A DNA stretch of 64,000 bases. Source: an uncultured Pseudomonadota bacterium (GTDB lineage Bacteria > Pseudomonadota > Gammaproteobacteria > CAJXQU01). Positions 27,330 to 36,913 of this stretch are shown one piece after another (within the stretch, counting starts at the first letter, position 1; every line of letters starts with the position of its first letter). The notes below the pieces were generated by a model that was not told the origin of the DNA, made no database searches, and worked only from the letters and a program-made list of their open reading frames with translations. The stretch covers positions 62,001-126,000 of the forward strand of contig CAJXQU010000003.1 in assembly GCA_913058255.1 (NCBI GenBank). The letters are read 5' to 3'. The position numbers and the translations under genes are program-made.

Positions 27330-27704
27330 ATGAACTCAGATATTTATAAAAAACACCTGAAAGATTGTGAAGAGATTATTGCTAATGATGGTTGTCAATT
27401 AAAAGAATTATTACATCCAAAAAATGATCCAATAGACTTACCCTACTCTTTTTCTGTCGCCACTGTAGAAATCGGCAAAAGTACCTACCGGCACTATCTC
27501 AAGCAATCAGAAGTCTACTTTATTCTTGAAGGACAAGGACGACTTCATATTGGAGATAAAACAACCGAACTAATAAAAGGCGGAACAGCACTGGTGCCAC
27601 CTGGACAAGAGCAGTGGTTAGTCAATACCGGAGAATCAGAACTAGAGTTTATCGCTATTGTCAGCCCTCCTTGGCGTGAAGAGGATGATGTTAGAACTGA
27701 GTAA
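27330..27704 (+). CDS. Cupin domain protein
   Basis: A 124-residue single-domain cupin_2 protein. The first cupin motif is altered around YRHYLKQSEVYFILEGQGRLHIG (first metal-ligand histidine, then Glu), and the second is LVPPGQEQWLVNTGE, where the usual His is replaced by Gln. Metal binding is therefore uncertain. Members of this group include sugar isomerases and unknown enzymes. No pathway context is available. Confidence 0.85.
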   Translation: MNSDIYKKHLKDCEEIIANDGCQLKELLHPKNDPIDLPYSFSVATVEIGKSTYRHYLKQSEVYFILEGQGRLHIGDKTTELIKGGTALVPPGQEQWLVNTGESELEFIAIVSPPWREEDDVRTE

Positions 27705-27745
27705 TAAACTCTTGAAGTAAAGCCATACCTGTTAAGGAAGAAAAC

Positions 27746-28462
27746 ATGTTAGTCAAAATCAAAAATCTACTAGAAAATCCTGAGACTCGACAGGGTAAGA
27801 AGCTAGCTTTCTTTATCCAGTTTCTAATAGTGATTTCATTGATCTCTTTTTCAATTGATACCCTTCCTAACTTATCGATAGGCATTAAAAAAATTTTACG
27901 GTTGATGGAAATGTTTACCATCGCAATTTTTACAGTTGAATACCTTCTTCGAGTATTCACTGCTGATAAAAAGTTTGGTTTTATTTTGAGTTTCTATGGG
28001 CTTATCGATTTAGCCGCTATCCTGCCTTTTTATATTGTATCGGGTCTTGATCTTCGAGCCATGCGAATTTTCAGACTTCTGCGTCTTTTTAGAATACTTA
28101 AATTAGTTAGATACAATAAAGCAATCAACCGACTCCACCGAGCTTTTATCATCGTAAAAGAAGAGTTAATCTTTTTTTCATTTGTTTCATTGATATTATT
28201 GTATCTTTCCGCCGTCGGGATTTACTTTTTTGAACATCATGCCCAACCAGAGCAATTTAAGTCCATATTTCATAGCCTGTGGTGGTCAGCTACAACACTA
28301 ACGACAGTTGGTTATGGGGATATCTATCCTATAACCACAGGTGGTCGTATATTTACATTCTTTGTGCTGATGATAGGGCTTGGAACAGTTGCAATACCTA
28401 CAGGCCTAATCGCTTCAGCTCTGTCTCAGGTAAGATCTGAGGTTAACGATAAGAATGAATAA
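27746..28462 (+). CDS. Voltage-gated potassium channel-type ion transporter
   Basis: A 238-residue six-helix channel subunit. The pore loop holds the selectivity sequence TTVGYGDIYP (near residue 190). The S4-like helix has regularly spaced arginines (MRIFRLLRLFRILKLVRYN), so it is a voltage-sensor type. The N-terminal helix starts after a short charged tail. It resembles bacterial Kv/KvAP-like channels. A good AAGGAAG site precedes the ATG. Confidence 0.92.
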   Translation: MLVKIKNLLENPETRQGKKLAFFIQFLIVISLISFSIDTLPNLSIGIKKILRLMEMFTIAIFTVEYLLRVFTADKKFGFILSFYGLIDLAAILPFYIVSGLDLRAMRIFRLLRLFRILKLVRYNKAINRLHRAFIIVKEELIFFSFVSLILLYLSAVGIYFFEHHAQPEQFKSIFHSLWWSATTLTTVGYGDIYPITTGGRIFTFFVLMIGLGTVAIPTGLIASALSQVRSEVNDKNE

Positions 28463-28799
28463 AACAAAGGGCTAAAATTATGACAAAGACCTTACATTTT
28501 ATTTTCGATAACTAGAAAAATTACTCTGAAACTTTGCCCCTACAAAAATGAGAACACCATTCATCACACGATATGTTTACGATGTTTTCTAAATCAACTG
28601 GGATCGGTATTAACTATTCATCTTTTAGAATATTCCTCATTTTGGCTAGTAAATCTAAAAAACATAACCTGCTCTTTGGTCTCTATTTTTACAACTTCCA
28701 TTATGTCCTCCTACAGCATAATATTGATTAATACTTTTAGACTCGATCACTTATAACCATACTTTTTATTTCACATAAAAAAATATTTGAGGGTAATTA
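28463..28799. other. 337-bp intergenic region with one small antisense ORF
   Basis: AT-rich stretch between the channel and Nudix genes. No plus-strand gene, tRNA or strong hairpin is apparent. The one item of note is a 27-codon frame on the minus strand (28618-28701) behind a strong ribosome binding site, listed separately. Confidence 0.6.
28618..28701 (-). CDS. Possible 27-residue small protein
   Basis: ATG at 28701 lies five bases after AGGAGG (GTAGGAGGACATAATG), an unusually strong site for non-coding DNA. The product, MEVVKIETKEQVMFFRFTSQ and seven more residues, is charged with no membrane segment. It could be a real small protein, a leader peptide, or the truncated N-terminus of a lost gene, since the downstream sequence shows no further long frame. 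No homologue is recognised. Confidence 0.3.
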   Translation of the reverse strand: MEVVKIETKEQVMFFRFTSQNEEYSKR

Positions 28800-29366
28800 A
28801 TGAAGTTTTGCAGCCAATGTGGAGATCCTGTCACTCTTAAAATTCCAGATGATGACAACCGGCCAAGGTTTGTCTGCGGATCCTGTGACAGGATTCATTA
28901 TGAAAACCCCAAAATTATCGCTGGTTGTTTACCCATCTGGGAAGACAAAGTTTTACTATGCCGACGTGCGATTGAACCACGACATGGCTATTGGACCTTA
29001 CCTGCAGGCTTTATGGAGAATGATGAAACCATCCAACAAGCCGCAGTAAGAGAAACAATGGAAGAAGCGAATGCGAGAGTTGAGTTACAAGAACTTTTCA
29101 CGCTACTCAACCTCCCTCATGTTAGCCAAGTCTATATGATTTTCAGATCTAAGCTGCTTGATCTTGATTTTAAACCTGGAGTCGAAAGCCTTGAAACTAA
29201 ATTGTTTAGCAAGAATGAAGTCCCTTGGAATGAGCTTGCCTTCAAAACAATTGAACATACCTTAAAACTCTACTTTGAAGATTATCAGCACAAAGACTTT
29301 CAATTTCACCTCGGTGATATAATTCCACAAGAACAAGAGATGATCTTAGTTAAACACGAGCCTTAG
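28800..29366 (+). CDS. Nudix hydrolase with N-terminal zinc ribbon
   Basis: A 188-residue protein. The N-terminus has four cysteines in two pairs (CSQCGD at residue 4 and CGSCDR at residue 26), a zinc ribbon. The Nudix box GFMENDETIQQAAVRETMEE follows at about residue 72: G-x5-E-x7-RE-xx-EE is kept, but the late Gly is Asn (EEANA). The core glutamates needed for metal are present. It probably hydrolyses a nucleotide diphosphate derivative such as ADP-ribose or NADH; the exact substrate is unknown. Confidence 0.9.
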   Translation: MKFCSQCGDPVTLKIPDDDNRPRFVCGSCDRIHYENPKIIAGCLPIWEDKVLLCRRAIEPRHGYWTLPAGFMENDETIQQAAVRETMEEANARVELQELFTLLNLPHVSQVYMIFRSKLLDLDFKPGVESLETKLFSKNEVPWNELAFKTIEHTLKLYFEDYQHKDFQFHLGDIIPQEQEMILVKHEP

Positions 29367-29387
29367 AGATATGAAGGGAACCTATTT

Positions 29388-29729
29388 ATGACAGACACTA
29401 TTTTCAGCAAAATTATAGCTAGAGAAATTCCAGCTGATATTATCTATGAAGATGATCTCTGCTTGGCATTCAACGATATTGTTCCACAAGCACCAATGCA
29501 TTTCTTGATCATTCCCAAAAAGCCTATTGTGAACATCTCTGATGCTGAGTCAGAAGATAAAACACTATTAGGCCATATGATATTAAAAGCGGGAGAGATC
29601 GCTGCAGAACAAGGTCATGGCGACAATTTCAGGTTAGTTACGAATAATGGTGAGACTGCAGGTCAGACTGTTTTTCACCTGCATTTGCATGTGCTTGCGG
29701 GAAGAGCTTTCGCTTGGCCGCCGGGTTAG
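29388..29729 (+). CDS. HIT family (HinT-like) protein
   Basis: A 113-residue histidine-triad protein. The N-terminus SKIIAREIPADIIYEDD and the DIVPQAPMHFLIIPK block match HinT; the triad is FHLHLHVLAGR with the expected GQTVFHLHLH context. HinT proteins hydrolyse aminoacyl- and lysyl-AMP phosphoramidates. It is separated from the Nudix gene by 21 bases and shares its strand. A bidirectional terminator follows. Confidence 0.95.
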   Translation: MTDTIFSKIIAREIPADIIYEDDLCLAFNDIVPQAPMHFLIIPKKPIVNISDAESEDKTLLGHMILKAGEIAAEQGHGDNFRLVTNNGETAGQTVFHLHLHVLAGRAFAWPPG

Positions 29730-29747
29730 TTTTTTGTAATAGAATTT

Positions 29748-29790
29748 AAAACCTCTTCATACATTTTTAACAAACGTATGAAGAGGTTTT
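29748..29790. terminator. Bidirectional terminator between hinT and rho
   Basis: A perfect 15-bp inverted repeat (AAAACCTCTTCATAC and complement) with a 13-base loop. Each arm ends in AAAA or TTTT, so it serves both the plus-strand HIT gene and the minus-strand rho gene (stop at 29801), which converge here. Confidence 0.85.
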
Positions 29791-29800
29791 AAACTAAACT

Positions 29801-31057
29801 TTAGCGCTTCATTGTATCAAAAAACTCATTGTTATTTTTAGTCGCTTTCAAGCGTTCGATCAAGAATTCCATCGCTTGAATATCTTCCATGCTATGCATG
29901 AGCTTCAATAAGATCCAAATCTTCTGCTGTACTTCTGGTGTTACTAATAAATCGTCACGTCGTGTTCCAGAACGATTGATATTGATCGCAGGATAAATAC
30001 GTTTTTCAGCAATCTTACGTTCAAGATGCGCTTCCATATTACCGGTACCTTTGAACTCTTCAAAGATAACATCATCCATTCGTGAACCTGTATCAACAAG
30101 TGCCGTGGCCAAAATAGTTAAACTACCACCCTCTTCGATATTTCGTGCTGCACCAAAGAAACGCTTAGGACGTTGTAGTGCATTCGCATCCACACCACCC
30201 GTAAGCACTTTACCTGAAGAAGGAACTACCGTGTTATATGCACGAGCTAATCGAGTAATTGAGTCAAGTAGGATAACGACATCTTTTTTATGCTCAACTA
30301 AACGCTTAGCTTTTTCGATAACCATCTCAGCCACTTGAACGTGACGGCTAGCTGGCTCATCAAAAGTACTGGCGACTACTTCACCCCTAACTGTACGACT
30401 CATTTCCGTAACCTCTTCAGGTCGTTCATCGATGAGTAATACGATCAAGTGGCATTCAGGATGGTTGATTGAAATCGAGTGCGCGATGCTTTGTAGCATC
30501 ATCGTTTTACCCGCTTTTGGTGGTGAAACAATCAAACCACGCTGGCCTTTACCTATCGGAGAAACTAAATCGAGCACCCGTGGAGTCAGATCTTCTGTAC
30601 TACCATTGCCCAACTCAAGAGTAATACGCTCGCGTGCGAACAAAGGGGTTAAATTTTCAAATAAAACTTTATTCTTTGCATTCTCTGGTGGTTCAAAGTT
30701 GATTTCTTCAACCTTCAGTAAAGCAAAATATCGCTCACCATCTTTCGGTGGTCTAATCTTTCCGGCAATCGTGTCACCGGTACGTAAACTAAACCGTCTA
30801 ATCTGGCTAGGTGAGACGTAAATATCATCCGGGCCTGCAAGATAAGAGCAATCTGCTGATCGTAAAAATCCAAAACCATCCTGTAGAATTTCTAGAACAC
30901 CATCTCCAAAAATATCTTCGCCTTTTTTAGCATGTGCTTTAAGGAGATTAAAAATAAGGTCCTGCTTCCTTGCGCGCGCAATATTATCAATTCCCATCGA
31001 TTCCGAGACCTTGATCAGTTCGGCGGCAGAGTGTTCTTTCAGTTCTGTTAGATTCAT
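29801..31057 (-). CDS. rho: Transcription termination factor Rho
   Basis: A 418-residue hexameric RNA helicase, usual size. The RNA-binding OSB domain holds [27 protein letters not shown]; the motor domain has Walker [12 protein letters not shown], the switch [13 protein letters not shown] and Walker [16 protein letters not shown]. The Q-loop region [24 protein letters not shown] is intact. A leader of about 200 bases separates it from trxA, as in E. coli where rho leader attenuation controls expression. Confidence 0.98.
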   Translation of the reverse strand: MNLTELKEHSAAELIKVSESMGIDNIARARKQDLIFNLLKAHAKKGEDIFGDGVLEILQDGFGFLRSADCSYLAGPDDIYVSPSQIRRFSLRTGDTIAGKIRPPKDGERYFALLKVEEINFEPPENAKNKVLFENLTPLFARERITLELGNGSTEDLTPRVLDLVSPIGKGQRGLIVSPPKAGKTMMLQSIAHSISINHPECHLIVLLIDERPEEVTEMSRTVRGEVVASTFDEPASRHVQVAEMVIEKAKRLVEHKKDVVILLDSITRLARAYNTVVPSSGKVLTGGVDANALQRPKRFFGAARNIEEGGSLTILATALVDTGSRMDDVIFEEFKGTGNMEAHLERKIAEKRIYPAININRSGTRRDDLLVTPEVQQKIWILLKLMHSMEDIQAMEFLIERLKATKNNNEFFDTMKR

Positions 31058-31091
31058 AGTGTATTTTTGTGTTTATTAGGTATAGAAAATG

Positions 31092-31107
31092 CGCAGAAAC
31101 CTCTGCG
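31092..31107 (-). promoter_or_regulatory. Hairpin in the rho leader
   Basis: CGCAGA/TCTGCG with a four-base loop lies about 35 bases before the rho ATG and is followed on the minus strand by CATTTTC. In several gammaproteobacteria the rho leader is subject to autoregulation. Whether this hairpin takes part is unknown. Confidence 0.3.
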
Positions 31108-31223
31108 GAAAGATGTAGCTAATGATTATTGGCTGAATTTGTTGGATTTGAGTTCTTTTTATGAAGCGGCCCGGCAGACTGCTTCGTTATTGATATTCCG
31201 AGGATAGCACTACATAAAGCACT

Positions 31224-31253
31224 CGTCCAGCCTCAATTAGCCAAGACTGGACG
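31224..31253 (-). terminator. Possible terminator after trxA
   Basis: CGTCCAG and CTGGACG form a 7-bp stem with a 16-base loop just after the trxA stop (31262 on the minus strand). No clear T-run follows, so termination would be weak or Rho-dependent. Confidence 0.4.
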
Positions 31254-31261
31254 ATGAAGTG

Positions 31262-31588
31262 TTAAATTGTGCTATCAATAAAAGCAGCAAGCTGAGATTT
31301 TGACACTGCACCAACTTTTGTTGCTTCAACATTTCCATTTTTAAAAATCATCAAGGTCGGGATACCACGGATACCATATTTAGGTGGTGTATTCTGATTT
31401 TCGTCAATGTTCAGCTTAGCGATTTTGATCTTATCACCGTATTCACTGGCAATTTCGTCCAGAATTGGGGCAATCATTTTGCATGGTCCACACCATTCGG
31501 CCCAGTAATCGACCAGAACAGGTTGCTCGCTATTCAGAACTTCTTCTTCAAAAGAATCGTCAGTAACTGCGTGAATATTCTCGCTCAT
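31262..31588 (-). CDS. trxA: Thioredoxin 1
   Basis: A 108-residue thioredoxin with the active site [12 protein letters not shown] and the cis-Pro loop [14 protein letters not shown]. It reduces disulfides of ribonucleotide reductase, PAPS reductase and others in the cytosol. The trxA-rho arrangement is conserved among gammaproteobacteria. Length and motifs match E. coli TrxA. Confidence 0.97.
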   Translation of the reverse strand: MSENIHAVTDDSFEEEVLNSEQPVLVDYWAEWCGPCKMIAPILDEIASEYGDKIKIAKLNIDENQNTPPKYGIRGIPTLMIFKNGNVEATKVGAVSKSQLAAFIDSTI

Positions 31589-31689
31589 TTATATATTTCC
31601 TCTAGAATTACTTGTGCCTGCTCATTTTATTAAAAACGGCACGGATGCTGATTTTCGGCTAGTTTCCAGCCACTAGTCAAGTCTTATCG

Positions 31690-32400
31690 CTACAATTCAG
31701 ACAGTTGTTTCACCATTGGTTCAATCCATTGTCGAATTTCTTCTGTAATTAGATCGGCACCTTTTCCTTCTGCTTCGATTGCTTCACCAATAAAAATATC
31801 GATCACGCCCGGTTTTTTCAAGAAACTATTCCGGGGCCAAAACAAGCCGGCATTATGTGCCACGGGTACAATTTTGGCTCCAGACTCTTCCGCTAAAACC
31901 CCACCGCTCTTACCATAACGACGAGTTTGCCCGACAGGAATTCTAGTTCCTTCAGGGAAGATGGTGACCCAATAACCTTTCTGCAAACGTTCCTTTCCTT
32001 GATCAACCACTTGCCTCAATGCCTTGCGTCCAGCATTACGATCAATCGCAATAGGGCTTAGTGTTGCAAGTCCCCAACCAAAAATAGGGATCCACAATAA
32101 CTCTTTTTTTAATACCCAAACCTGTGGTGGGAAAATAAATTGTAGCGCTAAAGTTTCCCAAGTTGATTGGTGATTACACATGATAATCGACGCTTCTTTA
32201 GGAATATTTTCTTTTCCATGAAGACGAAAGGATAAGCCGCAGGTGATTTTTACCCACCAAATATTACAACGCGCCCAACCACTTACGATTTTATAACGTC
32301 GTTTAAAAGGCAAAAAAACGATCAATACACTTAAGATGGAAAAGAAAATCGTTAAAGGCACTATCCCGAGAAAATAAAGTATCGATCGTACAGTTAACAT
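31690..32400 (-). CDS. plsC: 1-acyl-sn-glycerol-3-phosphate acyltransferase
   Basis: A 236-residue membrane-anchored acyltransferase. The catalytic motif NHQSTWE (NHxxxxD variant, with Glu in the last place) near residue 75 and the FPEGTRIP motif near residue 147 place it in the PlsC family, with an N-terminal hydrophobic segment. It converts lysophosphatidic acid to phosphatidic acid. It abuts gmhB, overlapping it by one base, so the genes form a run from glyQ. Confidence 0.92.
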   Translation of the reverse strand: MLTVRSILYFLGIVPLTIFFSILSVLIVFLPFKRRYKIVSGWARCNIWWVKITCGLSFRLHGKENIPKEASIIMCNHQSTWETLALQFIFPPQVWVLKKELLWIPIFGWGLATLSPIAIDRNAGRKALRQVVDQGKERLQKGYWVTIFPEGTRIPVGQTRRYGKSGGVLAEESGAKIVPVAHNAGLFWPRNSFLKKPGVIDIFIGEAIEAEGKGADLITEEIRQWIEPMVKQLSEL

Positions 32401-32942
32401 TAATTTTTCTCTTCCAATAAAGTATCTATACAGGCCGCTAGATCTGAAAATATCTCGACATCTGACAATTCGTTATCAGCCGCCATCGTTCTTTCTCCCT
32501 TACCTGTTCGTACTAATTTAGGAATTGCTCCCGCCGCACGCGCAGCCTTAATATCAGAGTAACTATCCCCAACAAACCACACTTTTTCTAGAGAGATATT
32601 CAGTCGTTCTTGAATCTCTTTCAACATTCCTGGCTTGGGCTTCCTACATTCACAACCCTCGTCCGGCAGATGTGGACAAAAGAAAATGGCTTCTATTTCT
32701 CCTCCCAGCCGTGCTAGTTTTTTATGTAGCTTTTGATGCATTGCATTGAGCATGTTGATATCGAAATAACCCCGCGCTAGCCCCGATTGATTGGTAACAA
32801 CAATCACTCGAAACCCTGCTCGGTTAGCCTTCGCAATAGCCTCTAAGCTACCAGGAATAGCTATCCACTCTTCAGGACTCTTTATATAATCATCTGAGTC
32901 TTGATTAATGACCCCATCACGATCGAGAATAAGATAAGCCAT
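32400..32942 (-). CDS. gmhB: D-glycero-beta-D-manno-heptose 1,7-bisphosphate 7-phosphatase
   Basis: A 180-residue HAD phosphatase of LPS heptose synthesis. The nucleophile motif LDRDGVINQDSDDYIK is at the N-terminus; VTNQSGLARG follows; the zinc-binding loop CPHLPDEGCECRKPKPG carries its cysteines and histidine. It shares an end base with plsC and overlaps glyS by one base. Length matches GmhB (about 185). Confidence 0.95.
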   Translation of the reverse strand: MAYLILDRDGVINQDSDDYIKSPEEWIAIPGSLEAIAKANRAGFRVIVVTNQSGLARGYFDINMLNAMHQKLHKKLARLGGEIEAIFFCPHLPDEGCECRKPKPGMLKEIQERLNISLEKVWFVGDSYSDIKAARAAGAIPKLVRTGKGERTMAADNELSDVEIFSDLAACIDTLLEEKN

Positions 32943-35011
32943 TAGCTTTGTAAGCTGGAAATATCAGCAATTTCCATAAACAATGAACGCAATTGAGCTA
33001 ATAAGGCTAAACGATTATTCTTCACCCTTGCATCGTCACACATCACCATAACCTGATCAAAGAAAGTATCAACAGGCTCGCGCAGTACGGCCATACCCGC
33101 AAGTGCTTCGGTGTACTGCTGCTGTTCTAAGTTGTCACGAATGTTGTCTTTTACCTTAGTTAGGGCTGAAAAAAGATCCTTTTCTGCCGGTTCGTCTAAC
33201 AGTTCAATGTTAATTTGATCTGCTGGTTGGCTGTCCAATTTTTTCAGTATATTTCTGATCCGTTTATTCGCCGCCGCCAAGCTTTCAGCTTCTGCTAACA
33301 CCCCAAAAGCTTTTACAGCATGCATGCGACGATCAAAGTCATACGGTTTTGTTGGTCGTTTCGCAACCACCGCTTCATAAATATCAACACTGATCTTTTG
33401 ATCGATGTAATAACCTCGCAATCTTTCTAGCATGTAGTTGAAAACCTGTTCGACAACATCTTTTTCAGTAATGACATCCACATAATTTTCAGCTGCTTTG
33501 CTCAACAGATCGTTTAAATCAAGATCCAGCTTGGCCTCGATCATAATACGTAAACATCCAAGTGCTGCACGACGCAAAGCAAATGGATCTTTAACACCGG
33601 TCGGTGGCTGACCTATGCCAAAAATACCGATCAGTGTATCTAACTTTTCAGCAATCGCGATCGATTGTCCCGTGATGGTTACTGGCAGTTGATCACCGGC
33701 AAAGCGGGGTAAATATTGCTCTTCTATCGCCTGACACACTTCTGTAGGCTCTTGCTTATGTTCAGCATAATATCGGCCCATCAATCCTTGAAGGTCAGGA
33801 AACTCACCGACCATTTCGCTCATGAGATCACATTTCCCGATTAAACCCGCACGCGTTGCCCACTCAACATTACCACTCAAAGAATGAGCAATGTCACCCG
33901 CAAGGCTTGCGACACGTCGAGATTTATCCGCTGTGCTTCCAAGCATTTTTTGAAAGACCACTTTCTCCAGTGCCCACTCCCAAACAGAGTATTCTGTTGC
34001 TAGATCGGTTTTCCAAAAATGAACAGAATCACTAAGCCGTGGTCGCACGACTCTTTCATTTCCCTGTTTTACAATAGCAGGATTGGTACTTTGAAGATTA
34101 CTGACGGTAATGAAATAAGGCATGAGCGTGCCTTTTGCATCATTAACATGAAAATATTTCTGATGACTGGCCATAGTTGAAACCAGCACTTCATCAGGCA
34201 ATTCTAAAAACTGCTGTTCAAACTCACCCGACAAGGCCACAGGCCATTCGACCATCCCTGTCACTTCATCTAACAGCTCCTCTTCCATGACAGCGTTGCC
34301 ACCAATTTTGTCCGCTATCACATTGACTTGTTCTATTATCAGCTTTTGACGAAGCTTATAATCCGCAATGACTCTGGCATCTTTTAATTGTTGCTCATAA
34401 TCCACAGGATCTGAAATCGTAATCGCTTCTGGTGCATGGAAACGGTGTCCATAAGTGGTGTTACCCGATTGAATACCTAAAATTTCGGCATCGATCACCT
34501 GCCCGCCATACATCATCACGATCCAATGAACGGGGCGGACAAATGCTGCATCACCATCTCCCCAACGCATCCGTTTAGGGATAGGAAGTTTGCTCAAAGC
34601 ATTTTCGACGATCTGGGGCACAAGCTCCGTGACTGCTTTGCCCATTTCTTTGACCTTATAAACCAACCAAGTGCCTTTATCAGTTTCCATTTGTTGCAGG
34701 TCAGAAACCTCTACCCCACAAGAGCTGGCAAAACCTGTAGCTGCACGTGTTGGTTCACCGGCGGCGTCATAGGCCGCTTTTAAAGCGGGGCCACGACGTT
34801 CAACCTCTTTATCAGCCTGTTGTGCTGCAAGGCCAGAGATCAAAATCGAAAGCCGGCGTGGGCTGGCGAATAATTTCAATTCTTCATAGGAAAGTTCTTG
34901 TTCGTTGAGTGCTTCCGCGACTTCTTTACCAAAGGCTTCGCTAAGTTTTTTCAGTGCTTTAGGCGGAAGCTCTTCGGTTCCAATCTCTACTAATAATGTG
35001 TTGTTGATCAT
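32942..35011 (-). CDS. glyS: Glycine--tRNA ligase beta subunit
   Basis: A 689-residue subunit of the bacterial tetrameric glycyl-tRNA synthetase. The N-terminus MINNTLLVEIGTEELPPKAL and PFALRRAALGCLRIMIEA block are diagnostic; the C-terminal anticodon-binding region ends with LLAQLRSLFMEIADISSLQ. It lies two bases after glyQ, its partner, as in most proteobacteria. Confidence 0.98.
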   Translation of the reverse strand: MINNTLLVEIGTEELPPKALKKLSEAFGKEVAEALNEQELSYEELKLFASPRRLSILISGLAAQQADKEVERRGPALKAAYDAAGEPTRAATGFASSCGVEVSDLQQMETDKGTWLVYKVKEMGKAVTELVPQIVENALSKLPIPKRMRWGDGDAAFVRPVHWIVMMYGGQVIDAEILGIQSGNTTYGHRFHAPEAITISDPVDYEQQLKDARVIADYKLRQKLIIEQVNVIADKIGGNAVMEEELLDEVTGMVEWPVALSGEFEQQFLELPDEVLVSTMASHQKYFHVNDAKGTLMPYFITVSNLQSTNPAIVKQGNERVVRPRLSDSVHFWKTDLATEYSVWEWALEKVVFQKMLGSTADKSRRVASLAGDIAHSLSGNVEWATRAGLIGKCDLMSEMVGEFPDLQGLMGRYYAEHKQEPTEVCQAIEEQYLPRFAGDQLPVTITGQSIAIAEKLDTLIGIFGIGQPPTGVKDPFALRRAALGCLRIMIEAKLDLDLNDLLSKAAENYVDVITEKDVVEQVFNYMLERLRGYYIDQKISVDIYEAVVAKRPTKPYDFDRRMHAVKAFGVLAEAESLAAANKRIRNILKKLDSQPADQINIELLDEPAEKDLFSALTKVKDNIRDNLEQQQYTEALAGMAVLREPVDTFFDQVMVMCDDARVKNNRLALLAQLRSLFMEIADISSLQS

Positions 35012-35013
35012 AC

Positions 35014-35925
35014 TTAGTCAGCCTTCTTCTGTTGCAACAAAGGAAAATCAAGAGTTTCTCGCTTCTCAAAATAGGCCGTTGCAACGGCTCTGGCCAATGT
35101 TCTTATCCGTAAAATAAAACGCTGCCTCTCTGTAACCGAAATCGCATGTCGCGCATCCAACAGATTAAATGTATGTGAAGCTTTCATCACTTGTTCATAG
35201 GCTGGCAGAGACAAACCGTTATCAATCAACTTTTGGCTTTCCTGCTCACAAACATCAAACCAGTTAAATAGGGAGTCCGTATCTGCATGTTCAAAATTGT
35301 AAGCCGACATTTCCACTTCGTTCTGATGAAATAAATGCCCATAGGTCACATCACCATCTGGTGTATGTGCCCAAACCAAATCATAAATGCTATCAACATC
35401 TTGCAGGTACATGGCGATCCGTTCCAAACCATAAGTAATCTCACCGGAGATCGGGCGACAATCTAAGCCTCCAACTTGTTGAAAGTAGGTAAACTGACTG
35501 ACTTCCATACCATTGAGCCAAACTTCCCAGCCCAAGCCCCAGGCCCCTAAGGTCGGTGATTCCCAGTTATCTTCAACAAAACGGATGTCGTGCTCTAATG
35601 GATCAATACCCAAACGTTTGAGAGATCCTAGATAAAGCTCTTGAATATCAGGTGGTGACGGTTTCAAGATAACCTGAAACTGTGAAAACCGTTGCAGACG
35701 ATTAGGATTCTCTCCATAACGACCATCTGTCGGGCGTCGCGAGGTTTGAACATAAGCCGAACGCCAAGGTTCAGGCCCAATCGCTCGTAAAAATGTGGAG
35801 GGGTGAAAGGTCCCAGCCCCCATTTCCATATCGTAAGTCTGCTCAATAACACAGCCCTGTGAAGCCCAATAATCCTGCAACTCACGGATCAGCCCTTGAA
35901 AAGTATCAATGTTTTGTGTCATCAC
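35014..35925 (-). CDS. glyQ: Glycine--tRNA ligase alpha subunit
   Basis: A 303-residue subunit with the class II catalytic core. The N-terminus [21 protein letters not shown], the block [19 protein letters not shown] and the [13 protein letters not shown] motif 3 region match GlyQ. It forms the heterotetramer with GlyS that charges tRNA-Gly. Upstream is a TATAAT -10 box facing it. Confidence 0.98.
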   Translation of the reverse strand: MMTQNIDTFQGLIRELQDYWASQGCVIEQTYDMEMGAGTFHPSTFLRAIGPEPWRSAYVQTSRRPTDGRYGENPNRLQRFSQFQVILKPSPPDIQELYLGSLKRLGIDPLEHDIRFVEDNWESPTLGAWGLGWEVWLNGMEVSQFTYFQQVGGLDCRPISGEITYGLERIAMYLQDVDSIYDLVWAHTPDGDVTYGHLFHQNEVEMSAYNFEHADTDSLFNWFDVCEQESQKLIDNGLSLPAYEQVMKASHTFNLLDARHAISVTERQRFILRIRTLARAVATAYFEKRETLDFPLLQQKKAD

Positions 35926-36311
35926 TCTTTACTATTAATGGAGAAAAACGGCAAGAATTATAGCCTTTCATGAAACGCTTGTGTAATTAACCTCAACTCA
36001 GATTAAGAATGGTTAGAAACATATTGCATACAATTAAGTTAAAGATTATGTCTTTGATAATTAAAGATGCACTCCTCAGCCACTATCCCCTGTGCGTTTA
36101 TTGTAGTGGTTCTCAAGACGGAGTGACGCAGCAGTAGCGAGCCATTGGTTGCCAATCCAACACAAAGAATCGTTAAGAGAAACCTGCTAAAGAGCTGTTT
36201 TTATCCCGAGTTTAGGTTAATTATTCATTCCTGCACGAATTAAAGCTTCTCACATCACTGCCGCTCAACACTCTATATAAAACAATTATTGATTACTTCA
36301 AGGAAGGAATT
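35926..36311. other. 386-bp divergent intergenic region
   Basis: Lies between glyQ (minus) and the signalling cluster (plus). It holds the glyQ promoter near its left end. A ribosome binding site (AAGGAAGG) leads into the next gene at the right end. The middle contains no tRNA, long frame or strong hairpin that I can identify. Confidence 0.6.
35957..35962 (-). promoter_or_regulatory. Probable -10 box of the glyQ operon promoter
   Basis: The minus strand reads GGCTATAATTC here, with a perfect TATAAT 32 bp ahead of the glyQ ATG. A weak -35 (TTACAC) is 18 bp upstream. It would drive glyQ-glyS-gmhB-plsC. Confidence 0.55.
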
Positions 36312-36887
36312 ATGTCTCACGTCATGTTACACACTCCAGATACGGCTTTATGGCATGCTCTGGTAGGAGAAGCTCAAGCGGCGGCAGGCTGTATGCTTGA
36401 TCAGGAAACTGAAGGCTATCTCGTAACTACACTCGTACGGTTTATAGGGAATATGGGACAAGGGCAGGAGAATCAAAAACAAAATAATTCAATGGGTTTG
36501 CTTGATGATTTCCTAGATACCGGTCAAATTCACTATGGCAACATGCAGGAAGTAGCTGATCAATGTCTAATATTAGCAGGCTTACTGCCTGATTATGCAG
36601 GACAAAAACAAATATCAATTAATTACTTTGTCGAGCTAGGACAAGGCACCTACGCCAAATTAGCCGCTGGTGATTTTGACAACGTCTATGCACATATGAG
36701 CCGTGACTTCGTCAAACTTATGGACGTTCTACAAAACCTTCGCGAAATAGACGATGGACGGAGCTGTCTAGAGCCTATGCAAGCACATGAGTTATGGACA
36801 AGTGTCGGCAGTAAAAATGCGAAAAAAACGTTAGACAAGATCTCAAGTTCGGCACTCTTTATGCATGGGACAGACTCCATACACTAG
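36312..36887 (+). CDS. Conserved hypothetical protein upstream of the signalling genes
   Basis: A 191-residue soluble protein with a strong AAGGAAGG site before the ATG. It has no signal peptide or membrane segment. Helical stretches such as TEGYLVTTLVRFIGNM and YAKLAAGDFDNVYAHMSRDF resemble a family of hypothetical gammaproteobacterial proteins that I cannot name. Its gene starts the plus-strand cluster that continues with three signalling genes, so a regulatory role is possible. Confidence 0.75.
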   Translation: MSHVMLHTPDTALWHALVGEAQAAAGCMLDQETEGYLVTTLVRFIGNMGQGQENQKQNNSMGLLDDFLDTGQIHYGNMQEVADQCLILAGLLPDYAGQKQISINYFVELGQGTYAKLAAGDFDNVYAHMSRDFVKLMDVLQNLREIDDGRSCLEPMQAHELWTSVGSKNAKKTLDKISSSALFMHGTDSIH

Positions 36888-36913
36888 ACACTAGCTCCTC
36901 GGAAAAATATACA

